DNA from: an uncultured Nitrospira sp.
GTDB lineage: Bacteria > Nitrospirota > Nitrospiria > Nitrospirales > Nitrospiraceae
Direction of reading: 5' to 3'
Assembly: GCA_902500825.1 (NCBI GenBank)
Contig: CABVRX010000014.1
Span: forward strand, 25,851 to 89,850
DNA: 64,000 bases
Positions 45,740 to 54,650 of this stretch are shown here, piece after piece; within the stretch, counting starts at the first letter, position 1, and each line of letters begins with the position of its first letter. The translations under genes and the position numbers were made by a program. The notes beneath the pieces were generated by a model. That model ran no database searches, was not told the origin of the DNA, and was given only the letters and a program-made list of their open reading frames with translations.

Positions 45740-46353
45740 TAGGGAGTATAAAATCCTGGGTGAGCTATGCTGCTTTGTGAATTGATAATCGGCTGTTCGG
45801 AAGCCGCTAGAGGCACCTATGGTATTCGAGATCTTCGGGTTCGCGCGGAAATGTACCACCTTAAATCTGCGACTCTTCACATAGACTAAGATCTCCACGC
45901 CTTGATGTACGAGAGGCTTGGTAGAGATATTGTTTCAAGATCCGAGGTGTCATTCCACAGTAATGGTTTACTTCGGTACGGTGGCTGACTCGGACTCGCA
46001 ACGTGCTGTTTAGAACTTCATGAGAAAACCGATAACTCGTTATACAATTATGAACCAGCTCGACAGGTGCTTGCGCATCGGCGACATTCCTCAGCGCAAG
46101 GGCCACATAAAGCATGCTGGGGGGCATGACGCTCGCATAGCTCGGCACATCGATCGACCATTTCTGTTTTCAGATAACCTCCGTTTAGTGTTGCAGTATT
46201 TCGTGTGGGACAACCTAATGGGGAACTGGTAAAACGCCTTGATAGAGGTTCAGCTAAGAAGAGATAATTTGGATGGCACAGTAAGCTGCACATCTCAGAT
46301 ATCCCATAATCCGATGGTTGAGGTTGGTCAGTTGTAGCGTGGATGGAGGAGTG
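45740..46353. other. Intergenic with a decayed Csp fragment
   Basis: No complete gene. The minus strand at 46048-46161 holds a Cys-rich fragment (see that entry). The rest shows nothing. Confidence 0.5.
46048..46161 (-). pseudogene. C-terminal fragment of a Csp/DUF326-like protein
   Basis: DRCAELCERHAPQHALCGPC and ECRRCASTCRAG before the stop resemble the last two helices of the 14051 protein. The rest of the frame upstream does not match, so it is a truncated copy. Confidence 0.6.
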
Positions 46354-46542
46354 ATGGACAATATCGTGCAAGTGAATCCGGATCTCTATATCAATATTGC
46401 GGAAACGGTGAAAATCGAGGCGCATGGCAAGAGCTTTCGTATCTCAATTCGAAACAGCCAGGGATCCCTGACCGAATATTACTGTCACCCGGACGCCCCT
46501 GGGTATAACAAGCTGAAAGAACTCCTCACGAAAGCGAAATGA
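46354..46542 (+). CDS. Small hypothetical protein
   Basis: 62 aa. DNIVQVNPDLYINIAETVKI, a single Cys in YYCHPDAPG, and a charged end. GGAGG is just upstream. It looks like a small beta-domain. Function unknown. Confidence 0.6.
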   Translation: MDNIVQVNPDLYINIAETVKIEAHGKSFRISIRNSQGSLTEYYCHPDAPGYNKLKELLTKAK

Positions 46543-46622
46543 GCTGAGCCTGTCACTTCTTGGACTCCAGGAGCGTTTCCGTCAATCATAGATGCGGTGA
46601 TGACACCAGTCGCATGCCCTCG

Positions 46623-46889
46623 TCATTCCTCTTGAAATAGCTGGAACGACAACGGTTCGGCCATGGACGGTTCGACGTCAGTCATGAGTTCAAAGACTAT
46701 TTCTGGATCACGCATGAGATCGCCGTTCTGTTCGCCATAGTGGCAGAGAGCAATGAGACGGTTGTCGTCGGCGGAGGTGCCGATCGCTCGATCGACAGGG
46801 GCATGTACCCCGTCGACTCTGATCCGGACAGCCGTATCGGCGCCGAGAAGGGTTGTCAGCGCGTTGGTGAGTGATTGGTAGGTGTTCAT
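46623..46889 (-). CDS. DUF6908-like plasmid protein
   Basis: 88 aa with LTNALTTLLGADTAVRIRVD and ALCHYGEQNGDLMRDPEIVF. Such small proteins accompany ArdC in plasmids and ICEs. AAGGAGG is upstream, inside a structured leader (46897-46969). Function unknown. Confidence 0.75.
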   Translation of the reverse strand: MNTYQSLTNALTTLLGADTAVRIRVDGVHAPVDRAIGTSADDNRLIALCHYGEQNGDLMRDPEIVFELMTDVEPSMAEPLSFQLFQEE

Positions 46890-46896
46890 CTGTGAC

Positions 46897-46969
46897 CTCC
46901 TTTTTCGAAGTTGATGGTTGCTTTCTCAAGGAACGCTGGTGAGCAAACTCAACCCGAGAGAAAACGGAG
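46897..46969 (-). promoter_or_regulatory. Nested inverted-repeat leader of the DUF6908-like gene
   Basis: The SD segment pairs with 46960-46969 (GAAAACGGAG versus CTCCTTTTTC, one mismatch). GTTGA (46910) pairs with TCAAC (46949). The inner hairpin is imperfect. It is the weakest member of the family of five. Confidence 0.5.
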
Positions 46970-46989
46970 ACAGGCGTGGGAGCGAGAGG

Positions 46990-47063
46990 GCATGCCGCAG
47001 GGCCCGGATTGCACAGGGTCACCCGTGACAGCTCGCTGGCGCGGCCTGTGCGGGACCGCAGGC
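46990..47063. repeat. First copy of a conserved structured element
   Basis: GCCGCAGGGCCCGGATTGCA, then GTCACccGTGAC (small hairpin), then CCTGTGCGGGACCGCAGGC. GCACAGG and CCTGTGC pair. A second copy is at 49193-49274. It lies upstream (minus-strand sense) of the DUF6908-like gene. Confidence 0.8.
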
Positions 47064-47134
47064 ATGGAGACGCCTGCCGGCTCCCCGCGCGAAAACCTAC
47101 CGGTCATGGCAAGTCTTGAAACTGCGCAGAGCAT

Positions 47135-47166
47135 AAAAAAAGCCCCGGGCCAGGAGGCCCGAGGCT
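47135..47166 (-). terminator. Rho-independent terminator of the 47187 gene
   Basis: On the minus strand AGCCTCGGGCC, a TCCT loop and GGCCCGGGGCT are followed by a 7-base T-run. It lies 21 bases after the stop. Confidence 0.9.
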
Positions 47167-47186
47167 CTTGTCTGCAATGCCGCGCT

Positions 47187-47426
47187 TCAGCGCGGCGTCC
47201 CGCCGCGAGAGGCGATCCATTCCCGAGCGTGAAGCATCAGGTCCGTGAGCGCCTTAAGGTCGCTAAAGCCGAAGGAGCTGGCGTTGCGCCAGGCCCCGGT
47301 GCGATCCTTGAACGAGCGGGAAAAAGTCGTGGAGAAGAACGGCCCTTTGATCCCGTCATTGAGCCAGATCGCGGCTTGCATGCCGCCGCTGCGAAGCGTG
47401 TGAAAGGGTTTTTTATGAGTAGCCAT
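47187..47426 (-). CDS. Small conserved plasmid protein
   Basis: 79 aa. Begins MATHKKPFHTLRSGGMQAAI and has GPFFSTTFSRSFKDRTGAW. Related in pattern to 54651. Found near ArdC and RadC genes in mobile elements. AAGGAGG precedes it. Function unknown. Confidence 0.7.
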   Translation of the reverse strand: MATHKKPFHTLRSGGMQAAIWLNDGIKGPFFSTTFSRSFKDRTGAWRNASSFGFSDLKALTDLMLHAREWIASRGGTPR

Positions 47427-47432
47427 GATGTG

Positions 47433-47506
47433 TCCTCCTTTGAATGTGAGATGTAGTTGGCTCTCTCACAAACCGTGGAGAGCCAACGGAGACGGTCAAA
47501 GGAGGA
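47433..47506 (-). promoter_or_regulatory. Nested inverted-repeat leader, 47187 gene
   Basis: TCCTCCTTTGA (47433-47443, complement of the SD) and TCAAAGGAGGA (47496-47506) pair over 11 bases. Inside, GTTGGCTCTC/GAGAGCCAAC (47456-47465, 47478-47487) forms a hairpin identical in arms to that before ardC. Confidence 0.75.
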
Positions 47507-47963
47507 GCGGAGGTGAAGGCCGTAGCCGGCGGGCCGGAGGGCGATGAGCGGAGGAATGACAGCTGGCTGGCGTGATCGACGCAGCCCGCAGGTTGAGAGC
47601 CGGTCGGCCTCACCGGATGGCGTCACAAAAAAAGCTCATGACATGCGGCGTATCAAGGACGGAGCGGCGGGATGTGGCTCAGAAGAGGACCATATGTCGC
47701 GAACCGTAAAGCTACCGGTTCAGCCGCGCGATCATACGGATCGTCCTAGGGGGCAGCGAATAAGTTGAGGAGCCTTTCCAGTCGTGTACAGTTGCAAATG
47801 TGTGCTTGAGTTCGTCGAGGCCTGCTTGGATCGCCTCTTCGCGGTGGGGTAGGCGCATCTATGCCAGTCGGAATTCGGTGAGCTTCCCCCGCCCAGGGCG
47901 TAGAAACAACTCGGTGCCAAGGCATGCCATTCGTTCGGTACGGACTATTGTGTCGGCGGCCTT
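47507..47963. other. Intergenic, structured GC-rich leader region
   Basis: No gene seen. The part next to 47506 is GC-rich and belongs to the upstream region of the 47187 gene; nothing else is recognised. Confidence 0.4.
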
Positions 47964-48137
47964 CTATTGAGTTTGACCGGGCAGCTCACATCTCAATCCG
48001 CTCCTATGCCTGCAGCACGCCGTGCCCATTGCATTCAGCGTTTCCCCAAAGGCTTGCAGTTCGATCTGCGCCTCTTGGGATCGATACCAGTCCGGGTGGA
48101 TCTCATCCCGCAGCAGTGAAAGGTCTATGACAGCCAT
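47964..48137 (-). CDS. Small protein after ardC
   Basis: 57 aa, MAVIDLSLLRDEIHPDWYRS and LQAFGETLNAMGTACCRH. GGAGGC lies 5 bases upstream and it starts 13 bases after the ardC stop, so it is likely cotranscribed. The C-terminal dozen residues may be altered. Family not known. Confidence 0.55.
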   Translation of the reverse strand: MAVIDLSLLRDEIHPDWYRSQEAQIELQAFGETLNAMGTACCRHRSGLRCELPGQTQ

Positions 48138-48150
48138 GGGATGCCTCCAT

Positions 48151-49092
48151 TCAGGCTGCATCTGTGAAAATCCGTGGCTGGAAACTATGGATAAAGTCAG
48201 CGGCGCGTTGGGCATGGGCGGCGGCCCGGAAGATGGCGCGCTTGTCAGCTTTCAGGACGGTCAGCCAATGGGCGAGATAGGACGCATGATCCTGACGGGG
48301 CGTCAGAGCCAGCTCCAGATCGGCGCACAGGAAGGCTGAGCTCAGCTCGGCGACGAGTTCTTCCTCGGCATAGCCTTCATCGCCCCATTTCTTGCGTCCG
48401 AAGTCGCGGGCAAGACGCGAAGGATGCTTAGTCCAGTGCGTGGACTCATGGGCGAGCGTGGCATAATAGCTCGGCGCATCGCGAAACGTCTCGAAGGGCG
48501 GCATACGGATGTAATCAGGTTCCTGCGCGTAATACGCTTGTATTCCGCCATGGCGGATATCAGCCTGCAGATTACGAAAGAAACTTTCCGCATGCTCGAT
48601 CCGCTGCACGGACGTAAAGCGCGGTTCGGGCTTGGCGTAGTAGTGAACTGGTAGTCCTTCAATCTGCTCGACGTTGAACACCGTATAGCCCTTCATGAAG
48701 TGGATATCGCGCTCGGTTTCATCGCCGGTTGCCTCATCCGTTTCCTTGCGCGTGATGGAATTCGCATAAATCACGAGCGAGCCTTTCTCGCCTTTGCGCA
48801 CATGGGCCTTCAATTCTAAAGCCTGCTTGAAGGTCATCCAGATGGGCGCGGCAAAGCCTGCGGCTTGGGCTGCGCTCCAGAGCATCAGGATATTGATACC
48901 GGAGTAGGGAACTCCACTGTGCCGTAGTGGGCGAATGATCTGTCCGGCCGCATGTTCGGCATTCCATGGCTTCATCCATGTGCGGACCCCCTTTTCTAGG
49001 TCAGCCACGATCCGGTCAGTGACACGGGTATACACGTCCTGTCGCGAGATTCCCTTGTGTTGATTGTTGTCGGTGCCAGTACAGGTTTTCAT
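48151..49092 (-). CDS. ardC: ArdC-family antirestriction protein
   Basis: 313 aa. ArdC-like N-terminal ssDNA-binding domain (YTRVTDRIVADLEKGVRTWM) and a zincin C-terminal part with LAHESTHW (HExxH, about 210) and EELVAELSSAFL (the third ligand). It protects incoming DNA against restriction during conjugation. ATG 49092 has AAGGAGG upstream. It is preceded by the structured leader 49096-49174. Confidence 0.92.
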   Translation of the reverse strand: MKTCTGTDNNQHKGISRQDVYTRVTDRIVADLEKGVRTWMKPWNAEHAAGQIIRPLRHSGVPYSGINILMLWSAAQAAGFAAPIWMTFKQALELKAHVRKGEKGSLVIYANSITRKETDEATGDETERDIHFMKGYTVFNVEQIEGLPVHYYAKPEPRFTSVQRIEHAESFFRNLQADIRHGGIQAYYAQEPDYIRMPPFETFRDAPSYYATLAHESTHWTKHPSRLARDFGRKKWGDEGYAEEELVAELSSAFLCADLELALTPRQDHASYLAHWLTVLKADKRAIFRAAAHAQRAADFIHSFQPRIFTDAA

Positions 49093-49095
49093 GTG

Positions 49096-49174
49096 GTCCT
49101 CCTTGTTCGAAGTTGATGTTGGCTCTCTCACGAGCGGGGGAGAGCCAACTCAACCCGAAGGGAACAAGGAGGAC
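49096..49174 (-). promoter_or_regulatory. Nested inverted-repeat leader of ardC
   Basis: The SD complement GTCCTCCTTGTTC (49096-49108) pairs perfectly with GAACAAGGAGGAC (49162-49174). GTTGA/TCAAC (49112, 49150) and GTTGGCTCTC/GAGAGCCAAC (49118-49127, 49140-49149) form inner stems. The SD would be hidden in the RNA. Confidence 0.8.
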
Positions 49175-49192
49175 GGAGCGGGAGGACGGCGG

Positions 49193-49274
49193 GCGTGCCG
49201 CAGGGGCCGGATTGCACAGGATCACCCGTGACAGAGCCTCTCTGCTCTGGCGCGGCCTGTGCGGCCCCGCAGGC
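49193..49274. repeat. Second copy of the conserved structured element
   Basis: GCCGCAGGGGCCGGATTGCA and GCGGCCTGTGCGGCCCCGC with an insert (CCTCTCTGCTC) relative to the first copy. GGGGCC...GCACAGG pairs with CCTGTGC...GGCCCC around a TCACccGTGA hairpin. Compensating changes in arms suggest the fold is conserved. Confidence 0.8.
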
Positions 49275-49749
49275 TAAAAGCCCGACCAGCCTGCCGCATG
49301 AACGGCGGGCAGCTGGCTTGATTCACGACTATAGCAAACAGCGACAGGGCGAGACGGGTAGAGAAGGGGGGAATTATGAGGCGAATCCTCACTGTGGCGG
49401 GCTGACACGCAAGCGCGTCTCGATCTCCGCTGGGATTGTGCGGAAATATGGAGTTCGGGCCTGGAGGACAGACAGGCGAAAGGACAGTTTTGATTTGGAA
49501 CGGACGCGCCAACCACTCATTGGTCCAGGACTCTTCATGTGGGTTTTCGGATAGATGTGCTTCATGGTGTTTAACATCCCTGGTCCCCATGAAGATAAGA
49601 TGGCGGTCAGCATCGTGACGGTCGTACTGCCTCGGTCGGATGGTTTCCCAGCTTCCTTTTTCCCCTGCAGTGTCATTGACCGTGGTATTGTTATGGTCTC
49701 TGGCGTCAGCTTCGTGTCACTCGGTCTCTGATTGGCACCGCACATCACG
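49275..49749. other. Intergenic, no gene seen
   Basis: No credible gene. It lies between the ardC leader and the BrnT promoter. Confidence 0.4.
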
Positions 49750-49777
49750 ATAGTGTTATCATAGTGTGATGATAGTG
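49750..49777 (+). promoter_or_regulatory. Phased direct repeats before brnT
   Basis: ATAGTG occurs at 49750, 49761 and 49772, an 11-base period that faces one side of DNA. It is likely the operator of the toxin-antitoxin pair. Confidence 0.7.
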
Positions 49778-49781
49778 TCGT

Positions 49782-50138
49782 ATGGCCCAATGGATGTTTG
49801 TGGAGTGGTTGTTGGCGTGGTTGCTCGAAACCACCGTGTTTGGCTTCGAATGGGACGCCGGGAATCGTACCAAGAGTCGGACGAAACACGATGTCTCGGT
49901 CGAAGAAGTCGAAAGTGTGTTTCGTGTGAAACGAGCCATCCCTTTGGGTATTCAAGTGTCGCCGCCGGTCCCAGAGCAGCGGTGCGGCGTGATTGGTCCC
50001 ACTGCTCAGGGACGGGTTCTACAGATTGCGTTTGTTTTCCGCCACGGGTGCGTGCGCGTCATCAGCGCGCGGCCCGCACATCGAAAGGAGCGTGCTCAAT
50101 ATGACACGGTGGCGCGTCAAATCTTTGAAGAGCTATGA
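49782..50138 (+). CDS. brnT: BrnT-family toxin
   Basis: 118 aa, longer than the usual 90 because of an N-terminal extension; ATG 49794 is also possible. FEWDAGNRTKSRTKHDVSVE and RVISARPAHRKERAQYD match BrnT (RelE-like RNase). It overlaps the antitoxin by 38 bases. Confidence 0.85.
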   Translation: MAQWMFVEWLLAWLLETTVFGFEWDAGNRTKSRTKHDVSVEEVESVFRVKRAIPLGIQVSPPVPEQRCGVIGPTAQGRVLQIAFVFRHGCVRVISARPAHRKERAQYDTVARQIFEEL

Positions 50139-50343
50139 AGAGCCGTTTGTGCTTGATGCCGAACGGATCGTGGGCGCAATGAAACGCTACAAGCATGCCA
50201 AACGGAGGCCGACGAGTGTCGCCTTGGAGGAGCGCACCATCCGTGGACTGAAAGTGGTCGCCAAGGAACAAGGCATTCCGTATCAAGTACTAATGCGGAT
50301 CTTTATCACCTACGGGCTAGAGGCCATGAAAAAAGCCTCGTGA
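50101..50343 (+). CDS. BrnA/CopG-type antitoxin
   Basis: 80 aa. RHH-like RPTSVALEERTIRGLKVVAK and a C-terminal EAMKKAS. AAGGAG lies 11 bases upstream. It would neutralise BrnT and repress the operon by binding the ATAGTG repeats. Confidence 0.8.
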   Translation: MTRWRVKSLKSYEEPFVLDAERIVGAMKRYKHAKRRPTSVALEERTIRGLKVVAKEQGIPYQVLMRIFITYGLEAMKKAS

Positions 50344-50773
50344 CCCGCCCTCATCAATTGATCCGCTCACCGCTCAACCAATTAAGCATTTACACGACCT
50401 GCGCGGGACGAAGGCATGGAGACATCCCGCTGTGGACACCGTCTCATGACCGTACGCCTAGAAGGGAACGCAGAACAAAAGCTGGGTCATAAGCTTAGCC
50501 CGTCGTCCCCATGTTTTGAGGATAACCTTGTGAACAAGTCGAGTGATGCGCAAGCATCACTGCGATTCATGGCCTGTTCAGCATCTTGCCTAGTTTTTAG
50601 GCATCCGCAGCCTCAGGAGCAGACCACAACTGATTGTGGCGGCCTGAGAGGGACCGAATCTGCCCATCACGCATTTCGAAATTAGCGACAGACAGAGCGA
50701 GGATGCACGTGGGCTGGCATGTGCTATAGGAAGGTCCATCGAAGCCGGCGTTATTATGACTATGACCGTGACT
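50344..50773. other. Intergenic with inverted repeats
   Basis: AGTGATGC-GCAA-GCATCACT at 50542-50561 is a perfect 8-bp stem; others are small. No gene. An origin of transfer cannot be proven. Confidence 0.4.
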
Positions 50774-51247
50774 TCACAGCGGCCAGCCTTCATCCCCAAA
50801 GCTGTAGAAGCTGTCCTCACCGAGAACGAGGTGGTCGAGCAGCCTGATGCCGAGCAATTCACCAGCCTCCCGAAGTCGTGTGGTGAGCGTTCGATCCTCG
50901 ATGCTCGGTGTGGAATCGCCGGATGGGTGATTGTGAGCGGCGATGATCGCACAGGAGTTCAGGAGGATGGCCGGTTTGAACACTTCGCGAGGATGCACGA
51001 TGCTCAGGGTGAGTGAGCCGATTGAAACGACGTTGACGCCGATGATCGCATGTTTGGCATCAAGACAACAGACGACGAACTGCTCGCGATCGAGTCCGAC
51101 AAAGCAGGGGCGCAGCGCGATGGCTGCAGCGGCGGAATCACGGATCACGACCCGTGGCCCTGTGTGGCCGCCGTCCGGTACGACGCAGACTTTGTAACGT
51201 GGAATGAAACATGAAGCGGCGACTCCGTTGAGTGATTGTTTGGCCAT
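50774..51247 (-). CDS. radC: RadC-family JAB-domain protein
   Basis: 157 aa, MPN/JAB domain with AAHNHPSGDSTPSIED (about 107-122). In mobile elements short RadC-like proteins are common; a DNA repair role is not proven. ATG 51247 has AAGGAGG upstream within a structured leader. Confidence 0.88.
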   Translation of the reverse strand: MAKQSLNGVAASCFIPRYKVCVVPDGGHTGPRVVIRDSAAAAIALRPCFVGLDREQFVVCCLDAKHAIIGVNVVSIGSLTLSIVHPREVFKPAILLNSCAIIAAHNHPSGDSTPSIEDRTLTTRLREAGELLGIRLLDHLVLGEDSFYSFGDEGWPL

Positions 51248-51251
51248 GTGA

Positions 51252-51322
51252 CACCTCCTTGATGTTGAACCGACCGGCGCTCTCGAAGAGAGAGGAGCGC
51301 CGGTGCAGGTCAACAGGAGGTG
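51252..51322 (-). promoter_or_regulatory. Nested inverted-repeat leader of radC
   Basis: CACCTCCT (51252-51259) pairs with AGGAGGTG (51315-51322), then GTTGA/TCAAC, then ACCGGCGCTC/GAGCGCCGGT (51273-51282, 51295-51304). Confidence 0.75.
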
Positions 51323-51811
51323 ACGGGACGAGGCTGCCGGAAAAGGGGAGGCGGACGGACACAGCGGCGACCGTGCCAGTCCGTGCTGGCGCGGGCGGTG
51401 CGAACGGAGCCGACGCACGGCAGGCCATGGCCCCGACATGGCACAAGCAATTTGCTCAACGGAGGGTGTTGACGCCGACACACCTGTTGTCATGGCGATG
51501 AGGCAGGAACTCAGCTCACGGGACCGTTGCCGGGAATGGATCAGAAAGGGCTGCAAGGGTGCGTGGAGAGTCACGAGGAGACCTGGATGAATGCGGCGCG
51601 GCCGGATCTTCAGCCAAGAGACGGAGATCGAACGGCGTCAGCGATATTTTCATCCGTGTTGCCATAGCTCAGAAAGCCGCGTGTAGTTCTGCGAGTCAGA
51701 ACGTGTCCTAGGCAGAGCACCCTGAGCGCTGGACAGCTCGCTAAGTAGTAGTATTGACACCACTTGAACGATAAGGCATCCTTCGCTCCGTGTCGCCCGA
51801 GGAGGAAACCA
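51323..51811. other. Intergenic, no gene seen
   Basis: About 490 GC-rich bases between the radC leader and the next plus-strand gene; no gene recognised. Confidence 0.4.
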
Positions 51812-52627
51812 ATGGAACATGCATTCGATCCAGGCTATGCCCAGGAACCGTTCAAGGACTTATGCGAGCGCTATCCCGATACGACTGTCTATCCGGCCGA
51901 TGATTTCAGGGTTGAATGGGGACCGATCTTCCACCGGGGCCGGCTGGATGGGTCCGCACGCATTGTAGTGATTGGGCAGGATCCAGCCCAGAACGAAACC
52001 ATCGTGCGACGGATCCTGGTCGGCGAAGCAGGGCAGCGTGTCCAAGGGTTTCTGGCGAAACTCGGCATTGACCGGAGCTACGTTATGATCAACGCGTTTC
52101 TGTACAGTATGTATGGGAGCGTGAGCGCCAAAAACAGAAAGCGGCCTGAATTGATTGACTACCGGCACCGGTGGTTGAAGGCTCTCTTGGTCAATCAGCA
52201 CGTGGAAGCCGTGATTGCTCTAGGAATACTGGCGGATGAGGCGTGGAAAACATGGACATCGACGCCGGAGGGACAGCTCACTCACGTGACCTATGTCCCT
52301 ATGACCCATCCGACCCAGCCTGAAAGTTCATCCAATGGGGATAAAACAAAGCTACGCGCTGCGACAAAAGCCATGTTGAAGAAGTGGAATGCCGCACTCG
52401 AAACACTGCATCCGGCCATCATCCATCCAGACCAACCCAAGCCATTGCAGCTCTATGGTGATTCGTGGCAGCCAGGAGACAAGGTCCCGATCACTGATAT
52501 TGATTTTCCACCGGGACTGCCATCCTGGATGCGGGAACAAGACAACTGGGCCAGACGAGTGGGCACGGATGTCAAAGCAAAGCGGCGCAATATCACCATC
52601 ACGGTTCCGAAGGGGATCGTGACATGA
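51812..52627 (+). CDS. Uracil-DNA-glycosylase superfamily protein
   Basis: 271 aa. RIVVIGQDPAQNETIVRRIL (about 50-69) is the UDG motif, with a later PMTHPTQPE (H of the second motif). Length is longer than the usual family. GAGGAGG is upstream. It overlaps the amidohydrolase by 4 bases. Substrate base unknown. Confidence 0.8.
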   Translation: MEHAFDPGYAQEPFKDLCERYPDTTVYPADDFRVEWGPIFHRGRLDGSARIVVIGQDPAQNETIVRRILVGEAGQRVQGFLAKLGIDRSYVMINAFLYSMYGSVSAKNRKRPELIDYRHRWLKALLVNQHVEAVIALGILADEAWKTWTSTPEGQLTHVTYVPMTHPTQPESSSNGDKTKLRAATKAMLKKWNAALETLHPAIIHPDQPKPLQLYGDSWQPGDKVPITDIDFPPGLPSWMREQDNWARRVGTDVKAKRRNITITVPKGIVT

Positions 52628-54405
52628 CGGACGCGCAACGCCGCTGGTATCCACTCGCAGATAGTACGTCAGCACGGCGAGCCGTCACACAGAAGACAGC
52701 CAAGAAGGCGCGGAAGCCGGAGCTCATCGATCCGCTGACCGGCCCGAAGTTCGCCTTGGCAGGACGCGTCGTCACGATGGACGATGCGCTCACCGTCAAG
52801 ACCGACTCAGTCCTGTTTATCGACCAAGGTGTCATCGTCGCTGTGCAGGACCGTGCCCAACCTGCGCCGGCCGGCTTCGACCATGTGCCGGTCGTGGAGA
52901 CCGGCGGAACACTCTTCCCAGGCTTGATCGAGCTGCACAACCACCTCAGCTATAACGCGCTGCCGTTATGGAGTCCGGTCCCGAAGCGATTTCAGCACCG
53001 TGGCCAGTGGCCCGACCACTCCGATTACCGCAAGCTCATTAGTGGACCCATGAGCGTCATCGGCAAATACCGCGATGCCCAAGGCAAGCCTTCGCTGCTG
53101 GCTCCGCTCGTGCGGTATGTCGAATGCAAGTGTCTACTCGGAGGTGTCACGACGAGTCAAGGAATCATGCTCAGCAGCAACGCCGGAGTCCAGCGCTTCT
53201 ATCGCGGGATTGTGCGCAACGTCGAGCAGACCGAAGACCCTGACCTCTTCGAGGCTCAGGGACGCATCCCTGATATAGAGGCTAAAGATGCGCGGGCGTT
53301 CCTGGCGCGGCTGAAGAAAGAGAAAGATAGAAATCGGTGTTTTCTTTTACACCTCAGCGAAGGGTTGACCCCGTCGGACGAAGACAACTCGGTAGCGCGT
53401 CGGCATTTTCTCGCGCTCCAAGTCGCGCCAAACCAGTGGGCGCTCAACGAGCGATTCGCCGCCATCCATGCAGCGGGGCTGTTGCCACAGGATTTCGACG
53501 TGCTCGCGCAGCATGGGGCAGCCATGGTGTGGTCACCGCTTAGCAACCTGCTACTCTACGGAGCGACTGCGCGCGTGGACGCAGCCAAGCAAGCGGGGGT
53601 GCGCATCGGCCTCGGCAGTGACTGGTCGCCTTCCGGCAGCAAAAATTTGCTTGGCGAACTAAAGGTGGCATGGCTCTATTCGCAGCACATGCTGACAGGA
53701 GGGTTCAGCGCACGTGATGTGGTGGCCATGGCCACGCGGGGCGCCGCAGCCATCCTGAAGTGGCAGAAGGCGCTCGGCACGTTGGAACCAGGGAAACGCG
53801 CCGATGTGATCGTGATAGAAAGAAATGGAGGCGATCCGTACGAGGCACTCATTCAGACCAAGGAGACCTCAATCCGGTTGGTGATGATTAACGGCGTGGC
53901 GCGGTACGGTATCCCCGAGTTGATGAGCGCACTCGGTGCGAACGGTCAGGCGCTGCGCGTGGGTGGTGAAACACGTCAGTTGTTCCTCGAACAGGTCACT
54001 GCCGACCCTGATGTGGCCAACGTGTCCCTGAGTAAGGCCCGAAGTGCTTTGAGAAAAGCCTTCCACGACCTTCCCAAGCTGGCGCGTGAACTCGAGAAGC
54101 CGAAGTCACAAAAAGCGAGACGGGCGGCACTCGACGCGCCGGAGCCGGTTGTGTGGTCGCTCGCGCTCGATGAAATCCAGTATACCGGAGTCGACCAGCG
54201 CCCACGACTCCCATTGAACGGCCCGCGCGATTTCACGGGACCACGACTCGTCACGACCCGCGCCGCCGCGCCGCTCTCGACGATTCTCCAGTCCATTGCA
54301 CTGGACCCGCTCACGGTCGCTGACGATCCTTCTTTCCTCACGGCGATCGCGAATCAACCCAACGTGCCTGATCCCATCCGCGCTGGACTTGCGCAGCTCT
54401 ACTGA
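52624..54405 (+). CDS. Amidohydrolase (ATZ/TRZ or deaminase-like)
   Basis: 593 aa. The HxH site GLIELHNHLSYN (about 104-106), LLHLSEG, later His and GLGSDWSPSG (Asp, about 331) fit the metal-dependent hydrolase family; other members deaminate purines or triazines. It is translationally coupled to the UDG gene. Substrate unknown. Confidence 0.85.
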   Translation: MTDAQRRWYPLADSTSARRAVTQKTAKKARKPELIDPLTGPKFALAGRVVTMDDALTVKTDSVLFIDQGVIVAVQDRAQPAPAGFDHVPVVETGGTLFPGLIELHNHLSYNALPLWSPVPKRFQHRGQWPDHSDYRKLISGPMSVIGKYRDAQGKPSLLAPLVRYVECKCLLGGVTTSQGIMLSSNAGVQRFYRGIVRNVEQTEDPDLFEAQGRIPDIEAKDARAFLARLKKEKDRNRCFLLHLSEGLTPSDEDNSVARRHFLALQVAPNQWALNERFAAIHAAGLLPQDFDVLAQHGAAMVWSPLSNLLLYGATARVDAAKQAGVRIGLGSDWSPSGSKNLLGELKVAWLYSQHMLTGGFSARDVVAMATRGAAAILKWQKALGTLEPGKRADVIVIERNGGDPYEALIQTKETSIRLVMINGVARYGIPELMSALGANGQALRVGGETRQLFLEQVTADPDVANVSLSKARSALRKAFHDLPKLARELEKPKSQKARRAALDAPEPVVWSLALDEIQYTGVDQRPRLPLNGPRDFTGPRLVTTRAAAPLSTILQSIALDPLTVADDPSFLTAIANQPNVPDPIRAGLAQLY

Positions 54406-54609
54406 GCAAACCGACTCGTCATCCATCATCTGCTGCCGGTAAGTTCTTCTTGTTGCAAGGAGCACCATGAACAGATCGACGTCTCGTTCACTGCGTCAAG
54501 AGTTTCTGGGCGGTCGAGCCGGCGCAGCTGATGATACATGTCCCGCTTCCATCGTCTTTCCGTGCCGACGTAACGAGTGCTCGCACCGCCTCGTCGTGCG
54601 GCACGAGGC

Positions 54610-54639
54610 GCTGCCTCTGGCCTGAAGACCAGAGGCAGC
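54610..54639 (-). terminator. Inverted repeat after the 54651 gene
   Basis: GCTGCCTCTGG/CCAGAGGCAGC, 11-bp stem with 8-base loop, 11 bases after the stop; no T-run. Confidence 0.5.
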
Positions 54640-54650
54640 TATGAGTCGCG

